Positions 9,302-20,620 of a stretch of 64,000 nt of DNA are shown here, one piece after another. This stretch comes from Salvia splendens (Eukaryota > Streptophyta > Magnoliopsida > Lamiales > Lamiaceae), in assembly GCF_004379255.2 (NCBI RefSeq), contig NC_056053.1, positions 17,542,188 through 17,606,187 of the forward strand. The letters are read 5' to 3'. The notes beneath the pieces were generated by a model. The model did not search any database and had not been told where the DNA came from. It saw only the letters and a list, made by a program, of their open reading frames with translations. The position numbers were made by a program, and so were the translations under genes. Every line of letters begins with the position of its first letter. Positions within the stretch are counted from its first letter, which is position 1.

Positions 9302-12300
9302 GCATATAATTTTTAAATAATGAATATAAATTTTAATGAAATATAGAAACTAAGAATTAAAACAATATAAAGATTTACAAAAATATAAATGTGATTATAA
9401 ATAAAACATTTATACTAAATGAAGAATTTATTCATCAACTGTAAATGAAATATTTGATATTCGGCAATCAGTTTTATACAATTTTAATTTATGATATAAG
9501 TGGAGTAAAATAAATGACAAATAAGAGATGTATGACTAATGATCGAAGAGTATGAGTTAGTTAGAATAAGATACTGCATTAAAGAACATGTTATTTGATT
9601 ACCAATTAAAGAGGAAAATTAGAAAACAACATAACTCATAGCTATTGACCTTTGAACGAATATACCAATATTTGATACACAAAAAAAATAGTAAGATCAA
9701 ACAAAAAAATGTGATTCAGGACATAACTAAATTTACCATACAACAATTTCATTAAAATGAATATAAGAATTAAAAATTTTATTTTATTTTTCTCAAGTTA
9801 TTATTATCTAATATAAATGCATTATATAAAAACAGGCCCAAAATATGGTTCTACATCCATAAGATATCAGTCCAAATAAAAAGAATGGCCTATATGAAAA
9901 TGGTAAATTTAGCCCAAATAAGAAATTGCAGGCCCAGACTTTGCCATATATTTAAGCCAATATCATCAATCTAAAATATTGTGAGAAATAAATTAACTAA
10001 TCTTATCTTAGGTTTTTAACAACTTAATAATATAAGATTAGTGAATTAGGTAATGAACTAATCTTATTTTACTCAATTCGATTTTTTAATCAGCCAACTC
10101 CATTTTCTCTCACCGAGATTACATCTCCCTCAACCTTAGCGGCGCGATTTTTCCGCCGATTACATCCACCACCACCGAAACCAACGACTACCTCCATCAC
10201 CGCCACGAATGACTCCCTCCTCCGCCGACTACATCATCCTCCATTCGGCAAAATACAACTCTCGAAAACCCTAACGGATTTCAGCCTACAAATCCAACAG
10301 TTTCTCTCGCCCTTTCAACTTGGATTCTGAACGAATTAAAGGTAAAAATTTCGGTCTTGTTTCATGAATTTTAAAGGATTCGTAATTGATTTATATTTCC
10401 AATCTGTTCTCATAGAACACACAAACATGTTTTTCTACACTCGCAGATCTGTTGAAAGGGCGCCGATGAAAGCGGTGGGTTGTCAAATGGATTCGTGACC
10501 TAACCTCGGGCATAAACTGCAAAAGATAACAAAATTCCTTTTCCCAACCATAGAAGAATTATTTTTTTGTAGATGATAGTCACATATTGGTAAAACCTAC
10601 ACAGATCTGAGAAAAAAAATCGAGAGCATTCATACTTGGCTTTAAACACCTGGCTAAAAAACGAATACCAACTTCAACAGACATAAATCACTTGTTTTTT
10701 CAAAGCATGTTTACATATATATCACAACAGGCTTCACAGATTGTAAAAAGTCATATCTGTGTCAAATTATAGTCCAAATAGAGAACTTTAATTATTGCTA
10801 AATAAGTACCTGAAATTGAATAGGTGAAGTTCTGAGATGCCAAACTCTTTAGTACTACAGATTTTTTTAATTACTTCATTGATTCAGAGCTAATAATTGA
10901 ATCCAGAACAGATTCTAGAATAATATGAAGCTCAACAGAAACAAAATATAAGAAAATAGTGAGGGATAATGGATACTTGATGTGCTGATATTTTATATGT
11001 TTATAACACCACATAAACCAAGATGACCTTTCAGTTCATCCTTGGCTTCCAGAACCCTAAATCTTGCAAAATGAGCTTTAAAATGGAAATTAGGTATTAC
11101 TGTTGGGTTTGTAACAAAAAACCATTTATCACCAATTTTCAAGCACCCCAAAAAAGATCTTACAGTTTTTGTAGTAAGTTATTCTATATATCCTTATATA
11201 AATGGTTATAAATCTACTATTGTGGCACTAATCTAAAGTAAGTTATTGAATAGCATACTATAATATTAGTAAACCAAACTAAGAAATCTTCATATTGCAG
11301 CTGGAGCTCTATAAGCAGAATGCCTACAACTTGTGGAAATAAGCAGATAAGTGCTGTAACTCTTACTGGGATTTAAACTTTCAATTCTTACAATTTTGTA
11401 TTACATGTCTTTCAGTTCTTAAATGTTCCAAATGGGATTTCACTGAACTTGTTTTCACATGTCTTTGTATTTTTCAATGCTTACATCCAATTGAAGAACC
11501 AATACTAATATTTGATTGATAAGTATATAAGTACATAAACTTGAATAAGATGTATGTTGTTATGCCTAACACTTTTGTATTACATGTCTTTATTAAATTA
11601 ATTAAATGGTTCCAAAGGGGATTTAACTGATCCCAAACTTTATGTATGTCTTTAGCTTCTTCAATGCTTACATCCAATTTAGACGCTGTACTAATATTGG
11701 CCTTGTAAAGGTTGTAAAATATGACATGCCAAAATAGTCTTTTCAAAAAGTTGTTGAGAACTTAAAAGAGAATTCCATTATTTGATGCACAAATTGTGTC
11801 TGCATGGTTATTGCATATCTGTAATGCAAAATCGAACAACTTTTCTTTTAGTTGCGTTGTCCTTAAACAAACTATAACTAACTATAAACCAGTTGGTCTT
11901 CAGCTTTACAATGAAGACATAGAATGAGGGTATAGATTCCCTCAATTGGATGTAAGCATTGGTAGATTTGTTTCACTCCATTTTTAAAAGTTTGTCTCTA
12001 GAACTAAATCTGAAATTCTGCATCTGATATTGCAGGTTTTGCGTTTTAGGATTAAGGTGAATCTTATTATAAGCCAACTTATGATAGACATGCCATGAGA
12101 GAGAAGACACTTCAAATTCATTAGAAAAAGAGGTTGGTGATTGAAATTGACACTTTCACTACAAATTTAATAGTTTTATCTCACATAGATATTTTTTCAC
12201 TGTTTAAGCTCTAGTTCTTTTGGAATAAACACTATCATTAGTTAAATTTTTTATTAGTGACTCAGTGTCATTTAAGATTGATGTCATTAAGTACATAAAT

Positions 12301-12539
12301 ATTAAGGGCACAGCCTGAAAGTAAAAAATACACTTGGAATTAAAGGATTACATAAAACAAAACAAAGATCATTAAACTGAAGCAAGTACACCATAGAATG
12401 CTCATATCATGTTCTGCCAACAAAACCTGTTTCTCAGAAAAGATAATCTGAGCATTCCACTCTGCCATTTAATCAAAATGTAGGAATCCATGGTACAAAA
12501 CCACCAACAATGACTCAAAAATCTAATACTACTTGCTGA

Positions 12540-12700
12540 CTTTTTTATTCTTGTTCTTCTGAGAGCCAAAAATATCATCACAGCTATTAAAATCATCCTC
12601 CAAGCACCTCTTAACAGAGCCTTCAATGTTGCGCTCATGATTAATCTCATTTGTTACACTTGACAAATCTGGAGTAACAAAGCTTTTCTGAGAAACCTGA

Positions 12701-12734
<34 letters not shown>

Positions 12735-13518
12735 TAAATTCAATCAGACATCAATCCATATAAATAAGAATTGTTACTATATTGCAAAACCTCAACACAA
12801 AATATGATTACCTCTGGAAGATCAGAACAAAAGATGAGATCAGATAACTTTAATTCTCTCTTAGCTTCTTGAGAACCAAGCTTTAGGGAGGGTGTACTTC
12901 TCAACAACATGAGGATTATTGCACACTTTGTTCACTGTATATGGATAAGATTTGTAATACTCCAGCTGATTTTTGAATTGGAGCTTGAACAACACACTCT
13001 GCCCTACCAACTTCTTTTCAATTTCTTTAGCAATGTCCTCCATTGGCAAAACCTGCAATTTAAGTGATTTTAGTAAAAGCTACTAAAGATTAAAACCAAA
13101 AAGAATAAATGCATCATATCAATATTTTAAATAACAAACCTGATTATCAGCCCCTACAAACATAAACCTTTTTTCCTATCAGTTGGATCCCCTCCCTATC
13201 CCACACTAAAACTGAAGTGTTGCTTGTATCATCAACAATATTGACAATAAATTTATACCTGCATAAGATAAATATTAAAAATATGTTACTTAGCAAAAAT
13301 TAAACTTACTGAAGTCTGCTTCAATATTCTTATGATAAAAATACAATGCTATCATACCTTCTATAAGCATGGGAATAAGTGCTCTTACATACTGAACAGT
13401 AAAACTTATTATCCTCTGCCTCAACCTTCTTGAAACAGGTCTTACATGACATGTAATACCATGTATCATAATGTGATTCCACAGATACAATCTTTCTAAA
13501 AACCCAATATAACCCATC
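12540..13518 (-). pseudogene. Helitron-type RPA1-like (RPA70 C-terminal) pseudogene
   Basis: Four exon-like blocks with GT-AG borders can be read on the minus strand. 13518-13358 encodes the zinc knuckle (WYYMSCKTC...FYCSVC). 13258-13168 encodes YKFIVNIVDDTSNTSVLVWD. 13052 to about 12850 encodes EDIAKEIEKKLVGQSVLFKL. About 12697-12540 encodes an acidic/basic tail (SVKRCLEDDFNSCDDIFGSQ). Together they resemble the C-terminal OB fold of RPA70, which binds single-stranded DNA. The frame is lost at the end of the third block and the N-terminal domains are absent. RPA-like genes are common Helitron passengers, so this is a decayed passenger rather than the host RPA1 gene. Confidence 0.8.
12711..12733. 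repeat. AAT trinucleotide microsatellite
   Basis: About seven to eight AAT units lie inside the region between two RPA1 pseudogene exons. Confidence 0.9.
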
Positions 13519-13632
13519 CTGTGAATAAATGGCAGAAAGGAACTAATATAGTTTAAGACAGTATTATTAACAAAATAAGTCAAGGTAAACTTATTCATTT
13601 CAGTTGAAAAACAACATCGTGGAGCAATTACT

Positions 13633-13733
13633 GAGACAGCCCGCGAGCTGTCTCGCCACGCGCGCGCGCGACGTTGCGCCCTCCGGCGTGATGCGTGACG
13701 CCCACTCGCCGGCTCGCGAGTGGGTTTCGTCAC
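13633..13733. repeat. Hairpin cluster in Harbinger leader (copy B)
   Basis: GAGACAGC/GCTGTCTC is at 13633-13654 and GTGACG-CCCACTC/GAGTGGG-CGTCAC at 13695-13733. Between them lies a (CG)n-rich run where copy A has a CGCCACGT hairpin. In the loop of the third hairpin copy B reads GGCTCGC where copy A reads GGCCCGT, while the stem is kept. Confidence 0.65.
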
Positions 13734-13981
13734 GCTGACGCAATATATCATTTTTTAAAATGATTTATTTAATTAAAAAAATTAAAAATTAAAATTCAAA
13801 AACGGTAATATTACCGTTTTTCGACCGTTTCCCCCCAATTTTTTTTACTCTATAAATACTCCTATTTCATCCTCATTTTACACACAAACACACATCTATT
13901 CTTCTCAAATCATCTCTCTTTCCACTCCAATTTTCATCTCAAATCAACTCTTTTATTCTTCCCCCAAAGTTAATAGATCTA

Positions 13982-15073
13982 ATGAATCCATATGAGCAAA
14001 TGCGTCGAATAATGGAAAAATCACTTGAAGAAGATCGACGCCGGGAGGCGGAGGAAGCCGCGCCGCCCCAAATACGCTCCCGGACTTACATGCATCGTAA
14101 CCGGGAGGAAGCTGCCGCAAGGTTAGTACGCGACTACTTCTGCGATAACCCGGTTTGGGGAGATACCTACTTCCGTCGCCGTTTCCGCATGCGGAAACCG
14201 CTACTTCTCCACATCGCAAATACATTGGTAGCCCGGGAAGAGTTCTTCCAAGAAAGATTCGACGCCGTCGGCCGTCCTAGCCAAACGACGCTGCATAAAT
14301 GTACTGCAGCAATCCGTCAGCTTGCGACTGGACCAACGGCGGATGTGTTCGACGAATACCTCCACATTGGAGAAAGCACTGGGAGAATGTGCTTGATCCA
14401 ATTCTGCAAAGGCGTCCGGGCAGCCTTCACCGATGAATTTCTCCGGAAGTCAAGCACGACAGATTGTCAGTTTCTGCTCCACCTTCACGAAGAAGTGCAC
14501 GGATTCCCCGGGATGCTCGGCAGCGTCGATTGCATGCACTGGCAATAGAAGAATTGCCATGTGGCGTGGAGGGGGTCGTACACGAGCGGCCACAAAGGCA
14601 CCCACCCCACCGTTATACTCGAGGCCGTTGCCGACTACCGGCTATGGATCTGGCATGCGTACTTCGGGGGCCCCGGATCGAACAACGACGTAAACGTGCT
14701 CCACCAATCCGACCTCTTCGCCGAAGTTTTGGATAGTAAAGCGTTGGCCATCAACTTCATCGCTAACAACCGGCGGTATAAAATGGGGTATTATCTTGCC
14801 GACGGCGTCTACCCGAAGTGGCCAACCTTCGTGAAGACGTGTAGCAGGCCTGTGAACGCAAAGCAGACTCTTTTTGCGCAGAAGCAGGAGGCTGCTCGCA
14901 AGGATGTGGAGAGGGCGTTCGGGGTTCTCCAAGCGCGTTTCAACATTATCAAAGCTCTGGTTCGTACGTGGTTTATGGAGAGTATGGTCGACATCATGTA
15001 TACGTGTATAATCTTGCACAACATGATTGTCCAAGACGAAGGACCTGAGGCGGGAAACTTGTTCGACCCTTGA
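13982..15073 (+). pseudogene. HARBI1-type transposase, copy B (two nonsense changes)
   Basis: The frame starts MNPYEQMRRIMEKSLEED at 13982 and stops at TAG (14546-14548) after CMHWQ. Beyond the stop the sequence continues into GSYTSGHKGTHPTVILEAVA, RLWIWHAYFG, GSNNDVNVLHQS, YYLADGVYPKW, DVERAFGVLQARF and CIILHNMIVQDEG, ending at FDP and TGA at 15071-15073. All three catalytic acidic positions of the HARBI1 DDE nuclease are readable (VDCMHW, NNDVN, DVERAF). Normal family length is about 400 residues. Unlike copy A it is not interrupted by an insertion, so it marks the empty site of the gypsy element. The internal stop and the premature end are both shared with copy A. Confidence 0.88.
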
Positions 15074-15800
15074 CCCCCCGGAAGCTCTACCGCAAGTAGT
15101 CCGCCTCGCAGTGGAGTGCATCCGTCTATACAAGAACGGTTGTCTATTCGAGAAAGGACACGTGACTCTACCGCCCACGCCCAACTCCAAGATGATCTAA
15201 TTGAGTACATTTGGGCAAAATTTGACAACCGGTAGACGCACATCATCGCCGTTCTTTTGCTTCTTTGAGCTTTAAAGATTTTGAATTTAGTGAGAGTGAG
15301 CGGAAGAAATTGAATTATGTATTTTTCATTTTTAGGATTTTTTATTATGTTTTTTTTTATTTTTTAGAGAATTTTATGTTGTAAATTTATTTTATTTAAT
15401 GAAATGTGTTTTTATTAATTGAATTTGTTGGAAATAAAAATAAAAAATGAAAATGAATGAATAGTAATTTAAGAGATGGTTAAGAGACGAATAAAAGATG
15501 GAGGGTTGCAGGTTATGTCCCTTAGTTAAGAGATGGAGTAAAAATTACAGTGGGGCCCAAGAATAGTAATTTAAGAGACAGTTAAGAGGCGAATAAGAGA
15601 CAGCGTTGCAAATGACCTAAAGCACTAATGTCATTTAAAATGTTGCTTCTCCACATGTGATGTCACATTAATGCCCAATGACATAACCATAAAACAAAAA
15701 TGATATGAATGGTCATAGACTCATAGTTAACGCTGCAAGGTAGATGTAGTGTTGCGTGAAAGTGAACCCTAACCCTGAAGGGTTGGGGCAGAGCTATAGC

Positions 15801-16936
15801 CATCGGCGGATCCAGGTGGGGTCGCGCGGGGTCGGCCGACCCCACCGGCGGTCCATCGAACACTGCCGGAAAACATCATCTTCGACCTTTGACCTGGTGC
15901 AGTTCCGTCTCCGACCCCACGGCCAGCTTCAACTCTACCCGAAGCCTTCCGCCTTTTCCAAAAACTAAGAGGAGAAAGGAACAATACTAATAAGAATAGA
16001 GTAGAGATAGATAAGGGGAGGGGTTGCAGAAGAAGCTGATGTATTCTCAACGAAGAAGATGAACAGAGAGGTTAATATTGATTTTTGGGCTGAGGAGTGG
16101 TTAATACTCCTATTGATTGTTGGGTTAGAAAATCTATAAGTAAAAAATCTAATTGATTGCCTCTGGTCACTCGCCGTTAATACTGTTTTTTCATTTAATT
16201 CGCCTGCCAATAATTTTCTAAGCCATGTAGTATTAACTTTTTTCTCCTTAATTTTCCCACAAATTTACATAAATTCCTAATTTATTTAAGTTTATTAGTT
16301 AAAAAAATCAGTCAATACTGTCTTTTTAAATAATTTTATCTTTATTACAAGAGTTACAACTTTCTTTATAAATAAAAATTCTATATTTCTACCCAATTAT
16401 TATTTTGATTAAATAGAAAGTTATAGTAGGAGACTAAGATTAAGATTTTTGAGGGGCATAGGGCTTTGCACAAAAAAAATTGGTGCGTTATTGAGATTCT
16501 TTTAATCATGTTTTATTATTTTTTTACTTTTATTTTGTTTATTTGACCTAATTTTTATGAATATAATAATTATATACTTATGTTTCTTTATTATTGATTT
16601 TAATTACCATCCATATTAAATTAATGGATAAATTTATTTTAAAAATATCTTGAGTTTGTATCTGTTCTCATGAGTTTTATCTGTTTTTCTGGTGCTAATG
16701 TTGAACACAATCAAAGACTGGAAGATATGTTTGCAATTATTTCCAATGATAAAATTTCGGCCAGCTTCAAAATATGAATATTCGTAAAAGTTAAAAATAT
16801 GAACTCGTAAAAGTCAACTATCGTGATAAAACAAAAATAATTTTATTTGTAATGTATTTTTATAATATATATATAATATTATTATATTAATTATCTCGTC
16901 CGACCCCACGATTTTTAAATCCTAGATCCACCCATG
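15801..16936. mobile_element. hAT-like non-autonomous element with 8-bp target duplication
   Basis: The termini are CATCGGCGGATCCAGG and, reverse-complemented, CATGGGTGGATCTAGG. GCTATAGC flanks both sides (15793-15800 and 16937-16944). The duplicated block at 9220-9240 has a single GCTATAGC and no insert, which is a natural empty site. The element is 1136 bp, GC-rich at the ends and AT-rich inside, with no transposase. Its ends resemble the widespread plant GGCGGATCCAGG-type repeats. Confidence 0.88.
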
Positions 16937-16987
16937 GCTATAGCACAATGAGACCGACTACAATTCCAAAGATCAATTTTAATAGAA

Positions 16988-18125
16988 TTTTCTGATTCTC
17001 GGGAATAAACAATAATGATTCTTGGACAGACCCAATTTTGCCAAAATTTACAGTTATTTCCTCAAAATAATGAGAAGAAAAAAAAAGAAAAAAGGAAAGG
17101 AAAAACAATGGTTCCCATCATATCCATGCACTTCCTAATTTCAAAGTTGGTGCCTGAGTTGCACATGCCTGAGCCTGAGTAACTGCCCACTGCAGCTTTT
17201 CCCAGGATGCAGTTATAGTTCTTTTCTTCCTCGTCAATATCCTTTGCAATAACGGAAATTTATTTATAGCTTAAAACAATATATATCGATTCAGGTAAAT
17301 TATTCTTCATTCATCATTCTCTACAATTGAACAACATAATTTACAGACTTTCCCGTTATTTTGTTAGTAAGTATCCTTGCTCATTTTACATTTTTGAAAA
17401 AACAAATAAAAGAATTAACTTACACTGACATTTAACACCTCACCCATCAATAAAAAAATCTGCAAAAATAATTAAATATGCCAGATCAGATTTATGCTTA
17501 GATTCTTCTTCCCAAAACGAGCTTGATTCCATTTTTCAATTGAATTCTGAAAAACGACGAAAGCAAATCTGAGAATCGCTTCCATTTTGTTTCCAAATAC
17601 TGTAAAAACGAGGATCAAAGAGTAGAGTTAACTTCACAGTTAACAGTAACACCACTGTCAATTTCTTTTCAAAAAAAAAAAAATCACCTTCCTCAACAGA
17701 GGCAGTCACGTGTGCTCTGCGGTACGGCGTCGTGCTTTCCGCCCCGCCACCACCACCAAATTTTCTCTCTCACACACTAGTGCGTGCCGTATGTATGTAT
17801 GTCAGCCTTTATTCAATACTAGCATCGCCATCATTGCTGCACCAGTCGTTCCTTTTCCTTTCCCATTCCATTATTGCCCAATTTTGCAACCCCACCCCGC
17901 GCTTAATTATTCAATTGGGGAAGAATTTGTGTGTGTATTTATCAAGCTCGATTGATTGTGTGTGTCAATGCCTCTGACGATAGTTGTTGCTTGGGCCCCC
18001 TCTAATTATACCCATTTCTCGCACCGATCAGTAATTATCTCCTCTGTCTTGTTTTCTTTCTCGTAACGTTTCGTTTTCCTCTTTCTCTCTCTCTTTTCAG
18101 CTTCCTCTGTTACCATTTACTCGAT
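16988..18125 (+). promoter_or_regulatory. Upstream and 5' UTR region of the G-gamma gene
   Basis: This single-copy stretch lies between the duplicated transposon block and the G-gamma start codon. A CACGTG core (G-box-like) occurs near 17708 and CT-rich tracts at 17740-17900 and 18040-18110, the latter just before the ATG. No clear TATA box is assigned. Short open frames around 17710-17977 have no conserved features and are probably leader sequence. Confidence 0.4.
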
Positions 18126-20232
18126 ATGGTTGCTTCGAAGAGTAACGGTTCGTCGCTGCCTCCGCCGCATCCGAGGTCGCCGCCGCAGTTCCCCGATTTG
18201 TACGGGAAGCGGCGGGAGCTCGCCAGGGTTCAGATGCTTCAACGAGAGATTGGCTTTCTAGACGTGAGTTTTTTTTTCTTATAAATTAAGTTGAAACTGG
18301 TTATGTGTAATTAAGGATTCAAATGTGCTAAGTTGTTGATTTTTTTTGTTAATTTGCAATTATGCATTGTTGGATAGGGGAATTAGAGATTGAAAATAAT
18401 GAAGGCTGACTCATTGCTTTTAGCTTCAGAAAGGTGAAGTGAAAAAGTTAGGAAAGAAGAGAGTTAGTTCACTCATTATCTACTTGTGTTGCTGTGAATG
18501 TGCTTATGATTGGCATCTTTTTAGCTTATTATTTAAGACTAATTTGTAGGGTAGGTGAGTGAGGTAGAGACTTCAATATTAGTTATAATAATGACTCACC
18601 ACTGTTGTTTATTTGCCAATCTAGCACCTGGAGCCCAATGCAGATTATTTTGTATTGTGCAACTTCATTTTTGATTTTTTAACTCTGGACCACTTTACTC
18701 GAGCCTTGTAATGGTTTTTTGCTTAATGATTAATGCTCCCAATGAAGGTTTTGCTTGTTTAAAGGTCTTGAAATTGGCAAACAAGGAGTATACTTTATGG
18801 GTTGAACACTTGAACTAAATATGTTTAGTTCATTTTACTTAGATGGATTCAGCTACTAAATTAGAAAAGAATAGTAGTACTTCATACATTTTGTATAGCT
18901 CTTAAATGTTGAAGAGATGTGGCTTAGTAGTGCATACGAACGACGCAAGATACTTAAATGCTTAAAAATTTACTAAAGCCATTCGTTATGTCATTAATAT
19001 CTTACAATGAGAACTTTGTGAAAATGGAAATTTACTTCTTTGTACCAGATATGTTAGTAAACGCCATGAAACTTTCTCATCGCGCTAAGTATTGGTTTGC
19101 TTCCGAATTCCTATCGATTAAGTCCTCTGTCCCGATTGCTCCAAATCGTTTTCTTTCATCTCGGATTGACTCGTTTTTAGCTCTGTTTGTACGAACTTGA
19201 GCCCAATTCTATTCTCAATGACAGATTTGAATTTTGTTGTGAGCAGGAAGAACTGAAGTCTCTTGAGAGTATTCCACCAGCTTCAAGATCCTGTAAGGAG
19301 TAAGTTATTTTGGCAGTGCATTGACTTCGCCTTTTAAGTCTTGATCATAAAAAATACCCTAAGACCTAAGATAATAGTTTTTGGTTCGTCAAATTGTGGC
19401 AAACTCTGTGTCTTATTAAAGCAGGGCCGTAACAAAGTGAATTTCGACTTCTTGCAGGGTCGTTGATTTTGTGACAGGAAATGTCGATCCTCTCATACCT
19501 ACGTAAGCAGAGAGTCTGATTCATTCTCTTTCTTTGCCACTTTGCATATGGTTAAGTTCTCACTTTTAGATCTCTTCCATTTTTGTCTATAAAATCAGAA
19601 TTAAGAAGACTCGAAGATCACGTCGTTTCTGGAAATGGCTCTGGTAAGTTCCTCTATATTACTTTGCCTCAAAAGTATTTTTTGTTTGTTTCCTTTTTAA
19701 ATCCCTGTTGATCATTGAACACCTACATAAATATCCAAACTTATTTAGGATCAGAAGCTAACACTTTTTTTTGAGCAAATATACGGGGCCAATTTTGGAC
19801 TTTAATCTATTTATAATTGCTATTATGTAACTTTACTTTATACGCCATTAGAATTCTGTGACACAAGTTGCTTTATCTTGGCGCAGTGGAGTGTGCTGCT
19901 TCGACGTTTCATGGATTTGCTGCTGTGGTTGTTCGTGTGATCTTAGTATGCCCCAGTGCTGCGACTGTATGACGTGTAATTCCTGCAGCAACCCGTGTCA
20001 GAACTGCGGAATACCAGCATGCCAGTGTTTCCCATGTTTTAGTAGCAAATGCTTTAAGAAGAGGAAATGCAGCCTGAAGTGCAGAAGCAGCTGCTGCTGC
20101 TGCATGCCAAAGCACTCCTGCTGCCCAACCTGCTCTTGCACAAGGTGTACATGTTATCCTAAATGTCCAAACCTAAACATATGTTCATGTTGTCACAAAA
20201 CCTGCTGCTTCCCTTGCTATTACTGTATGTAA
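18126..20232 (+). CDS. GG3: Type C heterotrimeric G-protein gamma subunit (AGG3/GS3/DEP1-like)
   Basis: Five exons join into a 208-residue frame: 18126-18263, 19247-19299, 19458-19502, 19599-19643 and 19887-20232, all GT-AG. The N-terminus is the gamma domain: PQFPDLYGKRRELARVQMLQ, a short coiled coil (REIGFLDEELKSLES), then DFVTGNVDPLIPT with the DPLI motif that contacts G-beta. A basic KKTRRSRRFWKWLC segment leads into a cysteine-rich tail: about 39 cysteines in the last 116 residues. This is the mark of plant type C gamma subunits (Arabidopsis AGG3, rice GS3 and DEP1), plasma-membrane partners of G-beta that influence organ and seed size and nitrogen or stress responses (family knowledge). 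The tail is shorter than in DEP1. No disabling change is seen. Confidence 0.93.
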
Positions 20233-20620
20233 ATTTTAATGGATAAATATATTCTTGTTATAGTCATTTTTATCTGGGGCCCATTAACTTGTCACTTGTC
20301 AGGGCTCTAATTGTTTTTATTTTTGGAGTATATCCATAGGGGAGTTTAGCTGAGCTTATTCTTAAACAAGGTTTTGGAAAGTGTTTCACAAAATAAACAC
20401 TCAAACAGCTTGTAAGGTGTGGAAATAAGCTTTAAATATATTGTGTTCTTAAACGCTAAATTAAATTTTCATAATATCTCAAGTAATCAATATACAAAAA
20501 TTGATTTGCTATTTTAAATGTATATTTTTCAATTTCATTTTTCATCAAGATTGACGTGTCTAAGAGTGTTCGCAATAGGAAGCCTCTCCCCCTGCCAAGA
20601 CTATCATTCCTCTCTTTTTA
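20233..20620. other. 3' flank of the G-gamma gene
   Basis: This is AT-rich 3' UTR and spacer sequence. Around 20562-20600, TAAGAGTGTTCGCAATAGG resembles a decayed Harbinger end into which the 20621 element may have inserted. No gene is seen. Confidence 0.35.

Larger units (their letters stand above)
9273..13617 (-). mobile_element. Helitron (3' end at 9273), truncated by recombination at its 5' side
   Basis: On the minus strand the element ends in a hairpin, 8 nt, then CTAG, followed by host T; the plus strand reads AATAGAA|CTAGTG. Copy 2 of the flanking block shows the empty A|T site at 16987-16988. A minus-strand RPA1-like pseudogene fills the right part, which is characteristic of plant Helitrons. 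No Rep/helicase coding was found. The segment 10080-10530 looks like a captured 5' UTR with a GTAAAA-type donor (weak). The interior 10530-12400 is AT-rich with no recognisable gene. The Helitron 5' end is missing: at 13388 it merges into the duplicated RPA exon and Harbinger. Confidence 0.75.
13618..15617 (+). mobile_element. PIF/Harbinger element copy B (left TIR missing)
   Basis: The right end GCGTTGCAAATGACC is followed by TAA (15618-15620), as in copy A. There is no left TIR: the element is fused to the Helitron RPA1 pseudogene through the same junction (GGAGCAATTACTGAGACAGC) seen inside copy A. The hairpin cluster, palindrome, TATA box and transposase are all present. Confidence 0.85.
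13388..16987 (+). repeat. Tandem duplication block, copy 2 (partner 2101-9272)
   Basis: It begins inside the RPA1 exon (CATACTGAAC), includes the Harbinger copy B and its right TAA, and ends at AATAGAA (16981-16987). On its left the RPA gene continues as intact Helitron sequence with no Harbinger TIR. On its right it continues into TTTTCTG, the uninterrupted Helitron target. It contains one private insertion (15801-16936). Confidence 0.85.

Noticed and set aside
10080..10530. Possible captured host 5' UTR and first exon within the Helitron
   Set aside because: It has a CT/CCG-rich leader look and a donor-like site, but the only ATG frame is about ten codons, so no gene can be named.
17710..17977. 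Two overlapping open frames upstream of the G-gamma gene
   Set aside because: They sit in a CT-rich leader, overlap each other in different frames and show no conserved features.
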